DNA of 64,000 bases from Eucalyptus grandis (GCF_016545825.1 NC_052621.1:12176199-12240198), one strand, 5' to 3'; positions 44,601 to 58,220 are shown, counted from the stretch's first letter. A program made the numbers and translations. The notes: generated by a model not told the origin, from the letters alone.

Positions 44601-47600
44601 CTAGCCTGATTTTTCCATAGCCACGAAATACAAAAACCAAAAACTAGTCGCTATCGATTTTTTTTTCGGAACTTTGGCTGAAAAGTTAATATTATTTTCT
44701 GAAATTTTTATATAATTTGTTAGACTCCGTTTATACATGTGTGTGTGTAATGTTTGAGGTGTTCAATTGCTCCAAATTCAATAAAGATATGAAGGATTTA
44801 ATTCGAGTATTCATGAGCGTACATTGCAATTCGAAAATTTACTAAAAATGAGGCAAACAACTATGAATATTCCGAACCATGTACCTTTTCTTGTCGGTGA
44901 TAATTACTATTCTGTTCCGGTCGTTATGGATATTTTCTATGATATGATGGAATGAAAAGGTAGAGAACAATAATTGCCGGTCTCGATGCTTATGTTAGCA
45001 TATTTGCATTAGAAATGGACATTCATTCTCTTATATGCAGAACTATTGCTGCTTCCATGTATTTTGGCCGATATCTTGGAGGACCTAGACTCGAGAGTCA
45101 AGAGGGGAGTTTTCCCATTCATATACGATTGGAAAATCCTCGATTGGCTGCTATTTTATAAAGCACATCGATCGGCAGATTGAGCAATGCTCAAAGTGTC
45201 CTTGAGAGCGAATTCAAAACATTAACGATGCATCGATTGGTAGCTCAATTTAGGCTCTCTCACCATTGGAGACGAGAGATTCGAGCGTCTGATCACTCCG
45301 CTAATCCAATTTCAAGGGCGATTAGGATTCGGGGCGGTAGGAATAAGGTGAAACCGCGTTGGACGGTCACTGGCGGCGGGGCCGGAGGTATATTGCTTTC
45401 AGTTTTCGTAGGCCAGAGGCACTTTGATCTGACATCACATGCGCGGACGCACGCCGCTACAAAGGGACAGATGCTGTTCATCTCTGCCGATGCTGCTGCA
45501 ACTGGCAAACATTGACCGCTTAGCCTTTACGCTTCTCCTTGTTCTTCCCCTTTATCTTGCTTTAGACTAGCATGTCTGCGAAATTCTTTCGTAGGCGAAA
45601 GGCGAGGGAAGGAGTAGGGCTGCCGACTAGAATGACCAATTCCCTGAGCATTTTCCCGAAAGATCTCCCACCCCGATAATTAGATGTTGGATTTGAGGTA
45701 TAATATTTCAGATTTGACCTTAGACAATCGCCAATTGACTTCTTTTGAGGGTCAATTAACCTTGTCTGGTTAGGTTGATCTCTATGTTTCGACAAAGTTT
45801 TGTGTCAAAGAGAAATACTAGATATTCCGAGAAGAGTATGGGCGCCAAACAAAGAATCCACATCAAAGGTTTATAATTAGAAATTAAGTGCTGAAAGGCT
45901 TAGTTTTCAATATTTAATGCATTTATCAAACATAGCTGAGTCTTCTCAAGCCTATAGATTTTTTATTAGTAAGTCACGCTAACAATTACATTTTCTATTA
46001 GTTAAAGGGTGGGAGTGAAGATCGACGCTAACAACTCCCTTTGTGTTAATCATAAAGATCTCACGCTCTTTACAGAATGTTCAGTTTGAGTTATAACTAC
46101 TCCACATTATCTCTGAAGATCGAATTTGGTGAGGTTGTTATCGCAGCACCACCAAAATGTCGACACTCATGAAGTTTCTCCCCATGAGGTATATTGTAAT
46201 TAAGTAAAGTAGCACAAGTAATTCAGAGATTTGCACACAATGTAAATCGGACTTACGAACTCATCAAATAAAAGTAATATATTTACACTAGATCCACCAC
46301 ATTGGTGGTCACACTAGCAATTACATGAAAGAATTGTAAACTCAAAATTCCAACAGGAACTATAAGAGGTAATTTGATTTTTCTTTTCAAGTACATGATT
46401 ATCTACTTTGACCATCTGATTATTAGTCCTTTTAAGATTAACAGTGTCAATTTATTGTGCTTTAGTTGTCATTATTCGATGTCGAAGCCCTCCAAGGAGG
46501 CTAAAGATATTAAGCTACCATTAACCCTCGTCAGGTACTCTTGGATTAATTTGGTGAATCCATTAATCTCAATGGGATTTAAAATTTATAATAATTATTT
46601 TGAAACCTATACACGTCTAGGCGAATAAGCCATTACTTTAAGGGTACATTTGATAGGAAGGATAAATGTCAAGTATCCATTAATCTTGTGCATGGTTTCT
46701 AGTCAAGACAAAAAAGTGTTGGATATATTAAGGATGTAGTCCAGACAAAAATATCTCATTACGGAAAATGGGATAAGGTGGCTACCATTTCTTATATCCA
46801 TGATATTGAATATATTTTTCTCGAATAACAAGCTTCTTAATTAATAAAATAAAAAAATAATTTAAATATAGATAATATTTGAATTCTAAAATAAAAGAAG
46901 AAAATTTAGCATGACAACAATTTTCGATTTTATTTATTCCTATTTTTGTTAATATAATTGAATTTATTTCTATCATACAATGCATATTCTATATATTTTT
47001 AGTATTTAAATTTATTACTTATTTAAGGTATAATAGCACTTTGGGTATATTAGTATAATTTATTGTTTAATAAGATTTTTATTAAGGAATGGTGGAAGGG
47101 AATAAAAAGGAAATTAAAAAGGGAAAAGTACTAAAAATGTAATTAAAAATGAAGTAGAAGAACCCAAATTTTAAATGCACGAATTCAAACTTAAGAAGCG
47201 TCTTTCTAACTCTAAAAACATGAGGGGTAATGAGATTTGTAAAAATACTTTGCCCTTTTAGTCTCTTTCTCTTTTGTATCTCTGGCTTGTACTGAAATTT
47301 CACAACTTCCTTGTAACTTTTTGGTTCACGTCAAAGCTCCACGAAAATGGTGAGAGAATCAAACCTCATTCTCCTCGTAATTCTCTGATTCCCATAAAAT
47401 TCCATGAAAGGGACAAGATAAGTGAAGGTTCTTCTCCTCCATAACTCTATTGTTCACGTTGAAATTTCAAGAAAGTGGCGATAAAATTGAAGAACTATAC
47501 TTTTTGAAATCGCAAAGGTGAATGGCGATGCTTTCTCTTTTACTAGATGAGGTATTCACTAGCTAATCTACTTCGTTGATGCTACCGCAACCCAATTTCA

Positions 47601-48440
47601 TTTCTTTTCAAGAGGCTCTAGAATGCTAGAATGAGCTCCTTTGCTGTTTAAGATTTAAGTGGTATAATAATTTGAATTGATTGATGGAAGTTTATCTCTA
47701 CTTGTGCATTTGTAATTTCTTTATTAGTAAATTGTGAGAGATTCATACCAATATCGTTTATGCATTTTCATGTTCATTTCCACTAATAAAATATGAAAAT
47801 ACTCGGCTTTATTACTGCGATTTACCAAATAGGATATATCATAAATTCTTGAATTTCGTATCCTATCATATATAGAGAATCTTGATTGGAAATTCATACA
47901 ACCAAACATAGCTTAAGTGGTTGTTCAGTATACTTCCTACGCAACAACTTCTTCTATTGTGTGCATAAAATGTAACTATTTTGTCCGACAAATTGGATTG
48001 TGAAAATATGCATTGTAAATTTTGTAAGGTATCTTACCTCTGCGACATATTCACAATTGCAACAATTTATTACAGCTCTTAAAAAGTGGTCAACTATTAT
48101 TTTTTAGTATTATAGATCCTAAAATTCTCCCTGTCTAGGAGCCGCCCATAATATTAAGAAGGACGATAAGAAAGCATATGGTGATGATAACGCAACACAA
48201 ATAAAAGATCGTAAACATTTTACTATGTTAAAAAGTTGTTCACATTCGAATTTTCTTGGATTATGCGCCTTTTGTAATGCATTAATTTGCTCAACAACAT
48301 GGAATCGGATTCCATAGAAACTTCTGTATTTGACAAAGCTAATATGTACGATGGTAAGTTCTGAAAAATAAAAAAATGAAAAATAAAAAGTAATGCTTCT
48401 AATATGCATAATAATACCCACTTAATTTTTTCTAAATAGA
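44600..48440. other. AT-rich spacer, no gene recognised
   Basis: No exon, RNA gene or bounded transposon was recognised. The part from about 46700 to 47150 is extremely AT-rich. Confidence 0.5.
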
Positions 48441-48539
48441 AAACATGTACTTTATGTAGAAAGAGAAAAAAAAAAAAAAGAATTTGACGATGTAGTAACG
48501 GTGAGTCTGTTCACAACGAATAGGATTTGAGGCTTAAAC

Positions 48540-49035
48540 GGAACATTCCGACGGACGAGGCAGGAAACTGCCGTTATAATGGTCAAGGGCGGGCGGGGGA
48601 AGTCGCCGATGGGGGCGATCTTCCCGGTCCGTCCATCCCGTGTAAAGGCACCACCGACAGAGAGAAAGAATCGGGACAAAAGGGGGAGGGGGCGGGGGCC
48701 ACGTGACCTCCGCTCTCGCCCTTTCCCTCTCCAGTCCACTGGCTTTGCGCATCCACCAAAAGCATCGTACGGGTGGATCCAGCTGGTGATTCCCTCCCCA
48801 CCCCTCCCTTTTGTGGGCCCCGCGAGTAAGATCTTGCCCTCTGCCACGTCACGCCACCGCGGTAGTGTGCGACCGACGATTATTATTATTATTATTATTA
48901 TTATTTATTTTTTGTTTTCTTTTTTTGGGGTGGGGGAGGCGACATCGTACGACGTGGCTTTCGTCTCGCGCACGTCGCACGTGCGCGTCCTCACCGCGCG
49001 TCTTGCCGAGTGGCGACCCCAGAGTTATGGCAATG
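48540..49035. promoter_or_regulatory. GC-rich island with G-box-like sites and an (ATT)8 run
   Basis: Strong GC enrichment with ACGT cores at GGCCACGTGACC, TGCCACGTCACG, GACGTGGC and GCACGTCGCACGTGCGCG. An (ATT)n tract sits at 48879-48904. Several overlapping open frames on both strands (for example 48452-48847 minus and 48579-49043 plus) exist because stop codons are rare in GC-rich DNA; none shows a known motif or splice-supported continuation. Confidence 0.4.
48879..48904. repeat. (ATT)n microsatellite
   Basis: About eight ATT units inside the GC-rich island. Translated, it gives poly-Ile or poly-Asn in shadow frames. Confidence 0.9.
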
Positions 49036-51069
49036 CACCGTAATTTGCAACCCATCGGTAGAGGGATATTATAGCTCTAGCATGGCCCTGTCTTTATTTA
49101 TTTATTTATTTTAGATACTCGAGCAATGCTCGAGTAGAAGCCCGGTTACATAGAGATCAATGGAACAACCCCATGAGTAGAGACGAGCGTGGTTTCAACG
49201 TAGAAATCGGAAACCGAACTAATATGAATCTATTTGGTTTCGAGGCATGCATGGTAGATTTCAAATTTTCAAAAACTGAGAAATTTCCGAGTTCCATGTG
49301 GATGGAATTTGGAATCCGAAACAAGACTTGTGTTTTTTTCTTTTTTCTTTTTTTTTGTTCCATGTCTTTGTGTAATTTTGTGTTATTTTACGACGTATGT
49401 ATAACCTAAAACTACTAGTCTGAACTTTCATTTCCGCCATATCCATTATCAAAACTTTTACTGTGTTAATATTTGATATTTATCATGTGTCGAAATATGA
49501 GTTTATTGTAGCAAATAGTCGTCGTTATAGTTGATGATTTACTACAATCGTTTAATTAAGAGTATAGGTGAAATTTAGATAAATCTTAGAATCTTTGATA
49601 GGGTAACTTTACAATTCCAAAATTGAGGAATCAATCAAATGATTTTATATTATACTACTTGATTTTTTTGGTCCCGACTACTAAACACGACATAAAAGTA
49701 GTATATAGGCAGTCTCATTGTCAAGAATGCATTACCCTCTTTCGATGTTTCCACTCGGAGGAGGGGGGGGTGTGCTGCCCCTCACTAGGGGTACAATTTC
49801 TTTATGTATAATTCACGAAATATGTAAACAACAAAACACGAATATCACAAGTCAAATTATATAACCCTGGCACAAGAATCGCTCATTAGAGAAATATGTA
49901 CTACCAATAAATGTTGACGAAACAAAAAACCCATAAAAGTAAAAAATAAAAGCTAACCCTAAGCACAAAAAATAAATCCGAACATCATATAATAAACATA
50001 TGAGCTTAATTATTGGAAAAATTGCATTCGCAAAGTAATGCCATCAAATCCAAATAATTGTGCAATCAATTCCTAAATTTTTATAATAGTGCAATGAAAT
50101 TCTCAATTTTTTAATTTGTGCGACCGATTCCTAAATATTTGCAAAACGGTGCAATCAAATCTCAAACCTATAGTGGAAAGTGCTATTTACGGATACCATG
50201 TGGGGCGGTCTTTACCGAAAAACTTGATTGCACAAAATTTAAAATTAAGGACTTAATTACTGAATTAAAACAGTTTAAGGACTTAATTCTTAGTCATTGT
50301 TATAACTCTTCTAGATTAGTATAAGTCAAAACCACATTTTGATGTATCTTTCGCAGCCCGATCGCTGAAATGATATATTAACCCCGAGTAATTGGGATGA
50401 TGAGATGCTTAGTCAACTAAGACATATAATTTTTATATAATATATGATTAAGGGTCAAATTAAATCCGTGTCTCAAGGGATTTGCTAGTAATAGTAGGAG
50501 CAATGACTTGGCTATGGTGCATTATTGAACGGAATTAAAACACTGAATTAGCGTAAAAACAATTCATTAGCGAGCAGGCCCATGTGCTTGGCGGCCTCTG
50601 GTACAAGTGCTTGTTGCTCACATACTCCCCCAGCACAAACAGCACATAACTTTTAAAATGGCCAAAATAAATTGTTCGGATGCAAGCGTGAGCATTCTCA
50701 TGAAACATAGACCTATGTACGAATGATATTGTATCAAGCCATCGCATGATGCAATAGCTGAAATTTGCGAATAAAGCTAGGTGCAATCAATTTATCAGTG
50801 ACATGGCAATGCCCGTCGTAGCCAATGCCCGTCGTAGCTAACATGGTGGTAGCGAGGTCAAAGTTAGGAGAGAAAAATGATAATCGTAATCTTTGAATGA
50901 TGGGTGAAAGTGGACACGAGATTCATATTCACTTAGGGGAGCGGCCCTTTGATCCATATTGATTTTTGGTTTTACTCATGAACTTCTTTACTATAAGATA
51001 TTATCATCATGGGATCGATAGTAAGTGAAGGGACTAGTTACCAAGATCAGATTAGTTCCATTCTTTAAC

Positions 51070-51370
51070 TTGTGCTTCTCGCCTTGTGGAATTGGCTCCA
51101 GAACGTGTGTGCTGCGTGGCCAGCGGATTTTACGCGATGAAATGCACCCCACCGACGAAGATGACATTCTCATCGTGCTGCTCCCAGCTTCATGAGAAGA
51201 CAAACGCCCCAAGCCTTTCGAGAAGTCTTTGTGTTTATCTACCAGTGAGTTGGAGAAAGTACTTGACAGCAAACACTCCAAGTACATTGAAAGAGCGGGC
51301 GAGGACAATGTCAACGTGTTTAAAGTGCTGAAAGAGAGGAGCTTTGCGATTGCGACTTCCAATTTTTTCC
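51070..51370 (+). pseudogene. Possible decayed coding fragment
   Basis: Translation in shifting frames gives protein-like text: AAWPADFTRDEMHPTDEDD in one frame, then ELEKVLDSKHSKYIERAGED and VNVFKVLKERSFAIATSNFF in another, with stops and a frame change between. The base composition is more codon-like than the surroundings. I recognise no family, and the call rests only on how the translation looks. Confidence 0.25.
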
Positions 51371-51885
51371 ACGACTAGCTGTGATTTACTAATACCGTCG
51401 GTGTTTCCGGTACCACCGAAGTCCCACGTTTAGTAAAAGCTAATGATTACGGAAAAAAAGAGGTGCAGCTTGACTGTGGAAGAAAATAAAAAGAAATAAC
51501 TTTCTACGGGCAGGAGTATTGCAAGAATTAACTCCAGTTGAACGTGTCCAATATGAATAAGAGGACAACGACGGTACCTTAACATCTGAATCACGGTGAG
51601 GGGACATGTCAGCGAAGCGTCACAATGAATGGCGGTCTTATAAATAGTTTGTGTTAGTGGTTTGTTGTTGCCCGTGGCATTTTCAGACTCTTATTGACTT
51701 TTAGTTATTGCCATCGCAGTCTTCTCGAATCAATAATAAATATCCCATCAAATGTGCTAAAAAGATGTTTAATCAAAAAAAGGTAAAATAACTTTTAGAA
51801 TATGGATGAATTTGTGAATGGTCCTTTGTTAATTTTGGATAAAAAAGTAGATGAAAAGAAATTGGGAAGTATGACATTGAGAACA

Positions 51886-52010
51886 ATTGTTGCCAGTGAT
51901 ATGAAAAATAGGAAAGTAGAGATAAAGTATAAATTTGCGAGAAACTTGATTTTTTTGATTGATTGGGGATCTTTTATAAAGAGTACATTGTGAGTTTTTA
52001 TAGCCCATTA
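51886..52010 (+). repeat. Dispersed direct repeat, copy 1
   Basis: Matches 52498-52625 in order: CAGTGATAT, GTAGAGATAAA, TAAATTTGCGAGAA, TTGATTGATTGGG, TTTTATA.AGAGTAC and TAGCCCATTAT. The open frame 51802-51993 runs through it and is not supported, because the second copy does not keep it open. Confidence 0.75.
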
Positions 52011-52019
52011 TGAATACAT

Positions 52020-52175
52020 GTTGTATTAGAGACCCTTGCTAGAGTCGGCCCTCGGCAAGAATTGAGCGAGGGCCATGATCTGGGGAAGGCTACAATTATG
52101 AAGGGTTGTTAGCCCTTGGCCAGGGCCTAATGACTCTCGCCAACTATTTCCTCACCATTGCCACTGAGTTCCAAT
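52020..52175. repeat. GC-rich foldback-centre-like segment
   Basis: Text such as GTCGGCCCTCGGCAAG, GAGCGAGGGCC and AGCCCTTGGCCAGGGCC resembles the GC-rich centres of the foldback elements at 39285-39340 and 43640-43790. The two copies of the direct repeat 51886-52010 and 52498-52625 lie on either side. Confidence 0.4.
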
Positions 52176-52255
52176 TTTTTTTTTTTTAGTTTAGTTTTTT
52201 TATTATTTAATTTAAGTAAAATTTGTATAAAAAACAAATTTGGACTAAAACAACG

Positions 52256-52343
52256 TTATTTTAGCCACGTTATTACCTTTTAGGAGAGAGAAAATATATT
52301 TATTTTAGCCACGTTATTACCTTTTAGGAGAGAGAAAATATAT
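52256..52343 (+). repeat. Perfect two-copy tandem repeat, 44-bp unit
   Basis: Units at 52256-52299 and 52300-52343 both start TTATTTTAGCCACGTTATTA and contain CCTTTTAGGAGAGAG. Lack of divergence points to a recent duplication. Confidence 0.9.
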
Positions 52344-52497
52344 TAAAAAAAGTCACATCATCATTTTTCGTCAGTTAAGTTGGACTTACTTAACAAAAGT
52401 ACTTGATTGCACGTTTTACAAATTTTATAACATAATTCACTATTTATGACAAATTTTAGGTCTGATAGTGCACTTAACCCAAAAGTACAACACTGTG

Positions 52498-52625
52498 ATC
52501 ATTTTGGCTAGTGATATAAAATAAAAGATAAATGATAGTAGAGATAAAATCTAAATTTGCGAGAACAATGATTTTATTGATTGATTGGGATATTTTATAG
52601 AGAGTACTACGGTATTCGTAGCCCA
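52498..52625 (+). repeat. Dispersed direct repeat, copy 2
   Basis: Partner of 51886-52010 with the same landmark order, about 610 bases downstream and in the same orientation. Confidence 0.75.
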
Positions 52626-54872
52626 TTATCGACAATTACAAACAACAGTTTTTGATTCAAATGAGCAAACAACTCCTTAGTTTTATTTGCAATTACGAAA
52701 AGCCCACGTAACATTTATATTAAAGAAGTTATTTAACAACACTTATTCATAAGAAATTACAAGAATCCTAAATTAACGGCAATAAACATCATCACCCTAC
52801 TATTGCATTTTTGCATTAATTGTCTACTATCGATGACTTTATCAATCAACTTCCTAAGCCTCGATGAAGGCTCTCGTTGATAACTTTTAGGATGTTGTCA
52901 AATTACTTCTTTGGCGAATTATTGATTCCATTCTCGTTGTTGATTTTCTTTTTTCTTTTTTGGGTAAAATTAAGCAATCACGTTGTTGATTGTTTTGTTC
53001 ATTATTGACTAAACTCTACTCTTCATCGATTGAGTCTAATACTTTTCAATGATAACCAAAAGATGATATTTTTTGGTGTTAACATATGTTAAAAGACTAT
53101 TATCGAGGTTCCATCTTCCCGAAAAATCAGTTGACCTCGTTGAGGAGCGTCGGTTGATTTGAGGACCACTAGTCCATAGAATTCTCAATTATTTTATATT
53201 TGGGTTGTTGCTGGGCTTCCTTTCCTCCCTATGATAGATCCCCTACTCTCAAGTCAACTTGGAAATTCAAACACTGTCGTGTTCGTTCTTTGAACACATA
53301 CGAGTCGTGCTTTTGTCCCGACGTTTGGTGTTGCAACACCATGTTTTGCTTGAAACCCAGCGATTTTCAAACACGGTAATAACTTTAAGGGATTTATTCG
53401 ATAGACGAGAGCGGGGCGATTTGTGTACATTCTCAAAAATTGAAAGCCGAAAAATTCAAGTATCTTGTATATAAAAGGAAGAGAGAAAATTCATGATGAT
53501 TGTTATCAGATTATGTACTTTCGAGCATCTATTTCAATCGGAATGGGGGTTGTGCGTTTACCTCCAAGTACACATTGCAGAATCACCAAAATAATAATTT
53601 ATTTATTCATTTCTTTATTGGCCCCGTATCGTTGAAGGGAAGAAAATGAAAGTCAATCATAGCTCTGAAATACACCGTCCATGTATCTCTACATGTCAAT
53701 CGAGTAGGTGGTCAGTGGCTTATTGTTTATGTATCTCCTTTGGAAATCGTGGCTCGAGTTGACGGTATGCCGCGGAAACCAAGGTCCAAGGCAACGCCAC
53801 GAGCCCAGAAAAAAGGGGCAAGAAAGAGAGAAATCGTATGACTTTATGTCACGAAATTAATATATAGGACAAGGTGGGTCATGTCCATGATGCTGAGATA
53901 CAATTCACCAGTTTGTTTAGTGCACCGATTTTTTTTTTTTTTTTTAAAGAATGTACGTGAATTTGTATACTTTGACCCGCACTTTGGTAGTGGATGAAAG
54001 ATGAAACATTTAGAACCTATGTGATGATGGCAAATCAGACATTGCTTCATACATGCTGCCCACGAAGCTTACATATGCAACCAAACAATATCTTAACTCT
54101 CTGGAAAGGGAGGGGAAAAACAAACAATATTTCAAAACCTTTTTCTTTGCCCTAGTGTTACTTTTGAATGGGAAAGTCTCTTGGAATGAAGAAATGCAAA
54201 GAGTGCATCTCAAGTCAGCTAGAAAAAGAAAGGATTGTTGAAGCTTTTGGCCCTTTGTGTGTGGGGGGGCTGTTGACAGAAAGAGAGAGAGGGAGAGTAC
54301 TTTGGAAGATATGGTGATGCAAAGAGTAGGTCTCAAGCTAGGTTAGAAGGAGGGGGGGAAGGAAAAATAGCAGGGGAGATTGGTGGTGTGCTTGATCCAT
54401 CATGTCTACACGGTTGAAGCCAATCTATGATCTGCTGCAGCTGTACAGTCACTTCGTTTCAAAGCTATGCTACTTTTGGTGGCGCACCAAGAAAATATCT
54501 CTTCACAAGAAATCAATGAAGTCCTACGCAATGCTCACTTATTTTCAAGCATTAAGTAGATGTCATATGTGGTTGAGGTCAAGGCTATCTAATTAAGGGT
54601 AATTCATTCAAATTCTTAAAAAAAAAAAAAAAATTCTCCTTAAATTTGCCGTTTCCGCATTATTTAGGAATAGTTCGAAGGCAGACAAATTGATTGCAAA
54701 ATTTTCTGTTTACATCACCATGTACATAAATGCCCTACGAAGGACCAATTCTGGACAATGGAATCAACATCATAAACATTGTATGTCTGCGAATCTTCTC
54801 TAAATTGGTAGATATAGTTCATATATAGCATAAGTACCTAATTTATATGCAAGATTGAAGTTTAAGAATGTT

Positions 54873-54873
54873 G

Positions 54874-54940
<67 letters not shown>
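54873..54940. repeat. Compound (TA)n(GA)26 microsatellite
   Basis: A TA run is followed without a break by about 26 GA units, the longest dinucleotide array of this type in the window. Confidence 0.95.
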
Positions 54941-54944
<4 letters not shown>

Positions 54945-55699
54945 CCTTGCAATTAGATGTCTATCTTTTCTTTTTTCATGATTATGTTGATACGTATAAA
55001 TTTTCAATTTATCTAAGCGAAGAAGGAGATTTTTATGAGAGTATATGTAATGCATTTTTAACTAATTCATGTATATACATTTGTAAATAATATATAACAA
55101 GCTGCACTCTAGCCGTGTTTGAAACCCAAAAAAAAAGAAAAAGAAGGAAAATTCAAAGATTTTCTCATACGGTTCCGTCCATTTATAAAATCATGAGTTT
55201 CGCAACATCTACTTTTGCGTATCTTTCGATTTTGAAGCTTCCATCATCTCTATTAGTTCTGCAACAAAGTTTGGGTTGGGGGGAAGGGTGTTGGGCTCAA
55301 ATTCAATACAGGAATTTGCCTAATACTCGACGTAATCTCTCTAGGGAAACCTCTTACATTTAACTTCTTCATTCTTTGCCACGACGTTTTATATAAACAT
55401 AAGCGGAAACTACAAACTTTATGCAGCTGAACATATTATACAAAGCTCCAGTATTATCTTTTTTTTTTTTTTTACCTCAAAACACGAATTACCGTAGCAT
55501 CCAATAAAAGTACAAAAGAATTTCGATGCATGGCGCCCCCGGGATTTTCTTTTCTCCAGAGTCCGGACTGGACGACGAAACAAGCTCGTGAATCGTAGCA
55601 ATTGCAAAAACCAGGAGACCAGGCTGTGCAGATGAATGCGTTCGTTACCAATGTCGATCTTATCTCTTCATTTTCGCCTTTAATACCTTTTTAAAAGAC

Positions 55700-56040
55700 T
55701 TCATGGACTGCCTGCGACAGGGTATTTATGTACATGGCCACGTATTTTATCCCAATACTTTACTGACAGAAAGGCAGCATTCGTTGCCTCAGGCATGTGC
55801 TCTCTCCAGTCCCTGCCAATCCCGCTCACTGTTTATGCACCACCCCACGCAGAAAACAACATCGGTTCTATTCCCTGTTTCGCATCGAGGATCATGGCGA
55901 CGAACAGATCGAAAATGCTCCACCCTTTCTTCCCCACCATCACATGTCCGGCTGCAATTCTGATGTTCTTCTGTGGCTAAACGTGGAGCCTGTGTTTTAT
56001 ATTTTCTTTGTGCTGATTCTTGTTTTGCCTGCCTAGGGTT
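55700..56040 (+). other. Possible small-peptide locus, unconfirmed
   Basis: TATTTATG near 55722 precedes a moderately GC-rich stretch. It holds a 28-codon frame at 55894-55980 that starts in a good plant context (ATCATGGCGACG), is basic at the N-terminus and ends in a hydrophobic run (PAAILMFF). Several other frames are open over the same bases (55797-56036 and 55789-56079), so coding is not established. Confidence 0.2.
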
Positions 56041-57817
56041 TTGTCGTGTTTTTTTGGGACGATAACGAAGGTTTTTCACCCCTCTCTCTCTTTGCCTCTG
56101 CTAAATACCAATCGATTTCCACTGCAAGAGGACAGGGAGGAGCACCTTCCTCATGAACAGTTCCATCAATTTCTTTTGGGTACTCTCTCGCATGATTGGT
56201 GACGTTTGTTACTAGCAACCGACACCATGCTGTGCCCTCGATGCATTTCGCTTTTGTCCACCGATATTTGATTCGACTCGGCTCTGAAGGTGGTGTAATC
56301 TGAATTGCGGAAGCCCGAATTCGATGTGACCCCATGTAATAAAAAATGTTTGATTGATGCGTTCCTATAAGTTATTGTGTACAAGGAAAATGCACGGATT
56401 AATTTATCGTGAAATAGGTTATTAAGCATGTATTGCCCAACTGAACTTGAATGCCGTTGTACTTTGGCATTATCCTGTACTGGTAATACGTCCATCGTGT
56501 ATAATAACTTCTTGAACAAGATAAACTTAAGAAATTATAATGCTAAAAAGTAGAGATGACATATTTCACCATTCTGGACGGCCCACTTGAATTTTCATCC
56601 GCTTCTTAGTACGCGTTTTACTCAATTTGCTCGCAGCTTACTCATCTAGGATGAAAGTTCACGTCGTCCCTAGAGAAGAAGAGGAGAGAGAGAGAGAACT
56701 CTCTCTTATGAGAAAAAATCTGATTAACCTTTAAGTTAGGAAGGTTCCTTTTGCAGATTTTGGGTAAAACCATCTTGAATCCCCAAAATCTCAGGGAAGT
56801 AAGGATTTGCCAAAACCCATGTGAAAACGCCTTTTGGAGCCACACCGCGTGCAATGATCCTCACGCCCCGATTGAGATGTGGACACATGTATTCTTGCTG
56901 TTTAAAGAACTCCCTTGCCCAATTTGAGCATCTAATGCTTTGGGATTAAGAAAGACCTCCAATGTGGATGCAAGGAAAGCGAAGGGGCGAGGCAAATTCG
57001 TAGGATAGCCCACGTAAATCCTCCAATTGAAAACTTTTCCTTTCCTAGGTTCACGTCCTCTTTCCTTACTGTGGAAACGTGCCTTCATGCTTTCAAATTA
57101 AGACTTCACCCCCCTTTTTATTTTCATTTTTCCTAAGGTTATAGAAACAAATCCATTCCTTGATGACACACGGATAAGGCCAAGCATCTCCATTTGCAAG
57201 CTCTTTATGAAGTTACCTGTGAATTCCTATTTGGAGCTCTTGATCCTGTCTATCATTTGGTTTTCGCACCGATTTTGGAAAGTAATCCATCTTAAGATGT
57301 AGAAATTCAATATAAAACGACCTTATCAGGATGAACCAGCGCTTGCTCTCTCCATAACTCTCGAACCCTACTCACCTTACGAGAGACCGCCGCTCGTTCC
57401 ATCTTGCAGGGCTCAAGCTACCTAATCGGTTTTTGGTACCTGGAGAGGTCAGTACTCGAACGGCCAAATACCTTTTCATGCTTTTCTGTGGGACATGATG
57501 ATTCTCCTAACCTTTTGTCGAAGTCTCTTAATCTAATTGTCTGTGATTCGAGAATGACATTCAAATCACATCACATATGATTGGGATTGTTCTGTATTCC
57601 CCCCAATTTGCCAATTCTAATAAGCATGTCGACGAGATTGATCGGCTGTCAGAATGATAGCTCCTCTTGCGTTATTATTTGACATCGGATGTCGGCAATA
57701 AATCGACATCAAATATGTTGCAAGTTCATTGTAATTTAGTTGAAGAAAGAGTCCGGCTTGAATGATTTTTTTTTCCTTTTTTTTTGCGATTTTTTTGTTT
57801 GCCTTTTTCTTTTTACC

Positions 57818-57821
<4 letters not shown>

Positions 57822-57864
<43 letters not shown>
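57822..57864. repeat. (TA)n microsatellite
   Basis: An uninterrupted TA run of about 21 units that could extrude a cruciform. It creates Tyr-Ile repeats in shadow frames on both strands. Confidence 0.95.
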
Positions 57865-57870
<6 letters not shown>

Positions 57871-58220
57871 GCATACATAATATTAGCGTAGATTTTTCAT
57901 TTGTGGGGAGCTCCTGTTGGCGAAAAAGACTGCTAGGCCTGGCTGTAATTTTGACCGAGATTGATACGCGCTTTACATGGTGGCGAAGCAAACTGGCAAC
58001 TGACTTTTTGATTTCCAGAAGCTAATTATATCTCGATTTCCCCCAAAAAAAAAAATTCCATCTTTTTTTCGTTTTCTCTCTCTTCGTTCGCGAGAGAGAG
58101 AGAGAGAGACTGTCGGAAACAACGGCGGTTAATCCTGACAAACCCCGAGAATGTGAAATTTAGAAAGAGTCTCGGCTTCTCTCTCTCTCTCCTCTTTCTC
58201 TCTCTCTCTGCATGTGCGTG

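Noticed and set aside
45180..45515. 111-codon plus-strand frame after the 44.2-44.6 kb GC-rich island
   Set aside because: No motif, no splice partner, and an antisense frame of similar size is open over the same bases.
48452..49074. Six overlapping frames of 68-154 codons on both strands
   Set aside because: Open because the DNA is GC-rich; they include poly-Ile/poly-Asn from the ATT run and show no domain.
54270..54300. Resemblance of TTGACAGAAAGAGAGAG to the miR156/157 family
   Set aside because: It differs from mature miR157 in the core and has no matching star strand nearby; it is a GA-rich tract.
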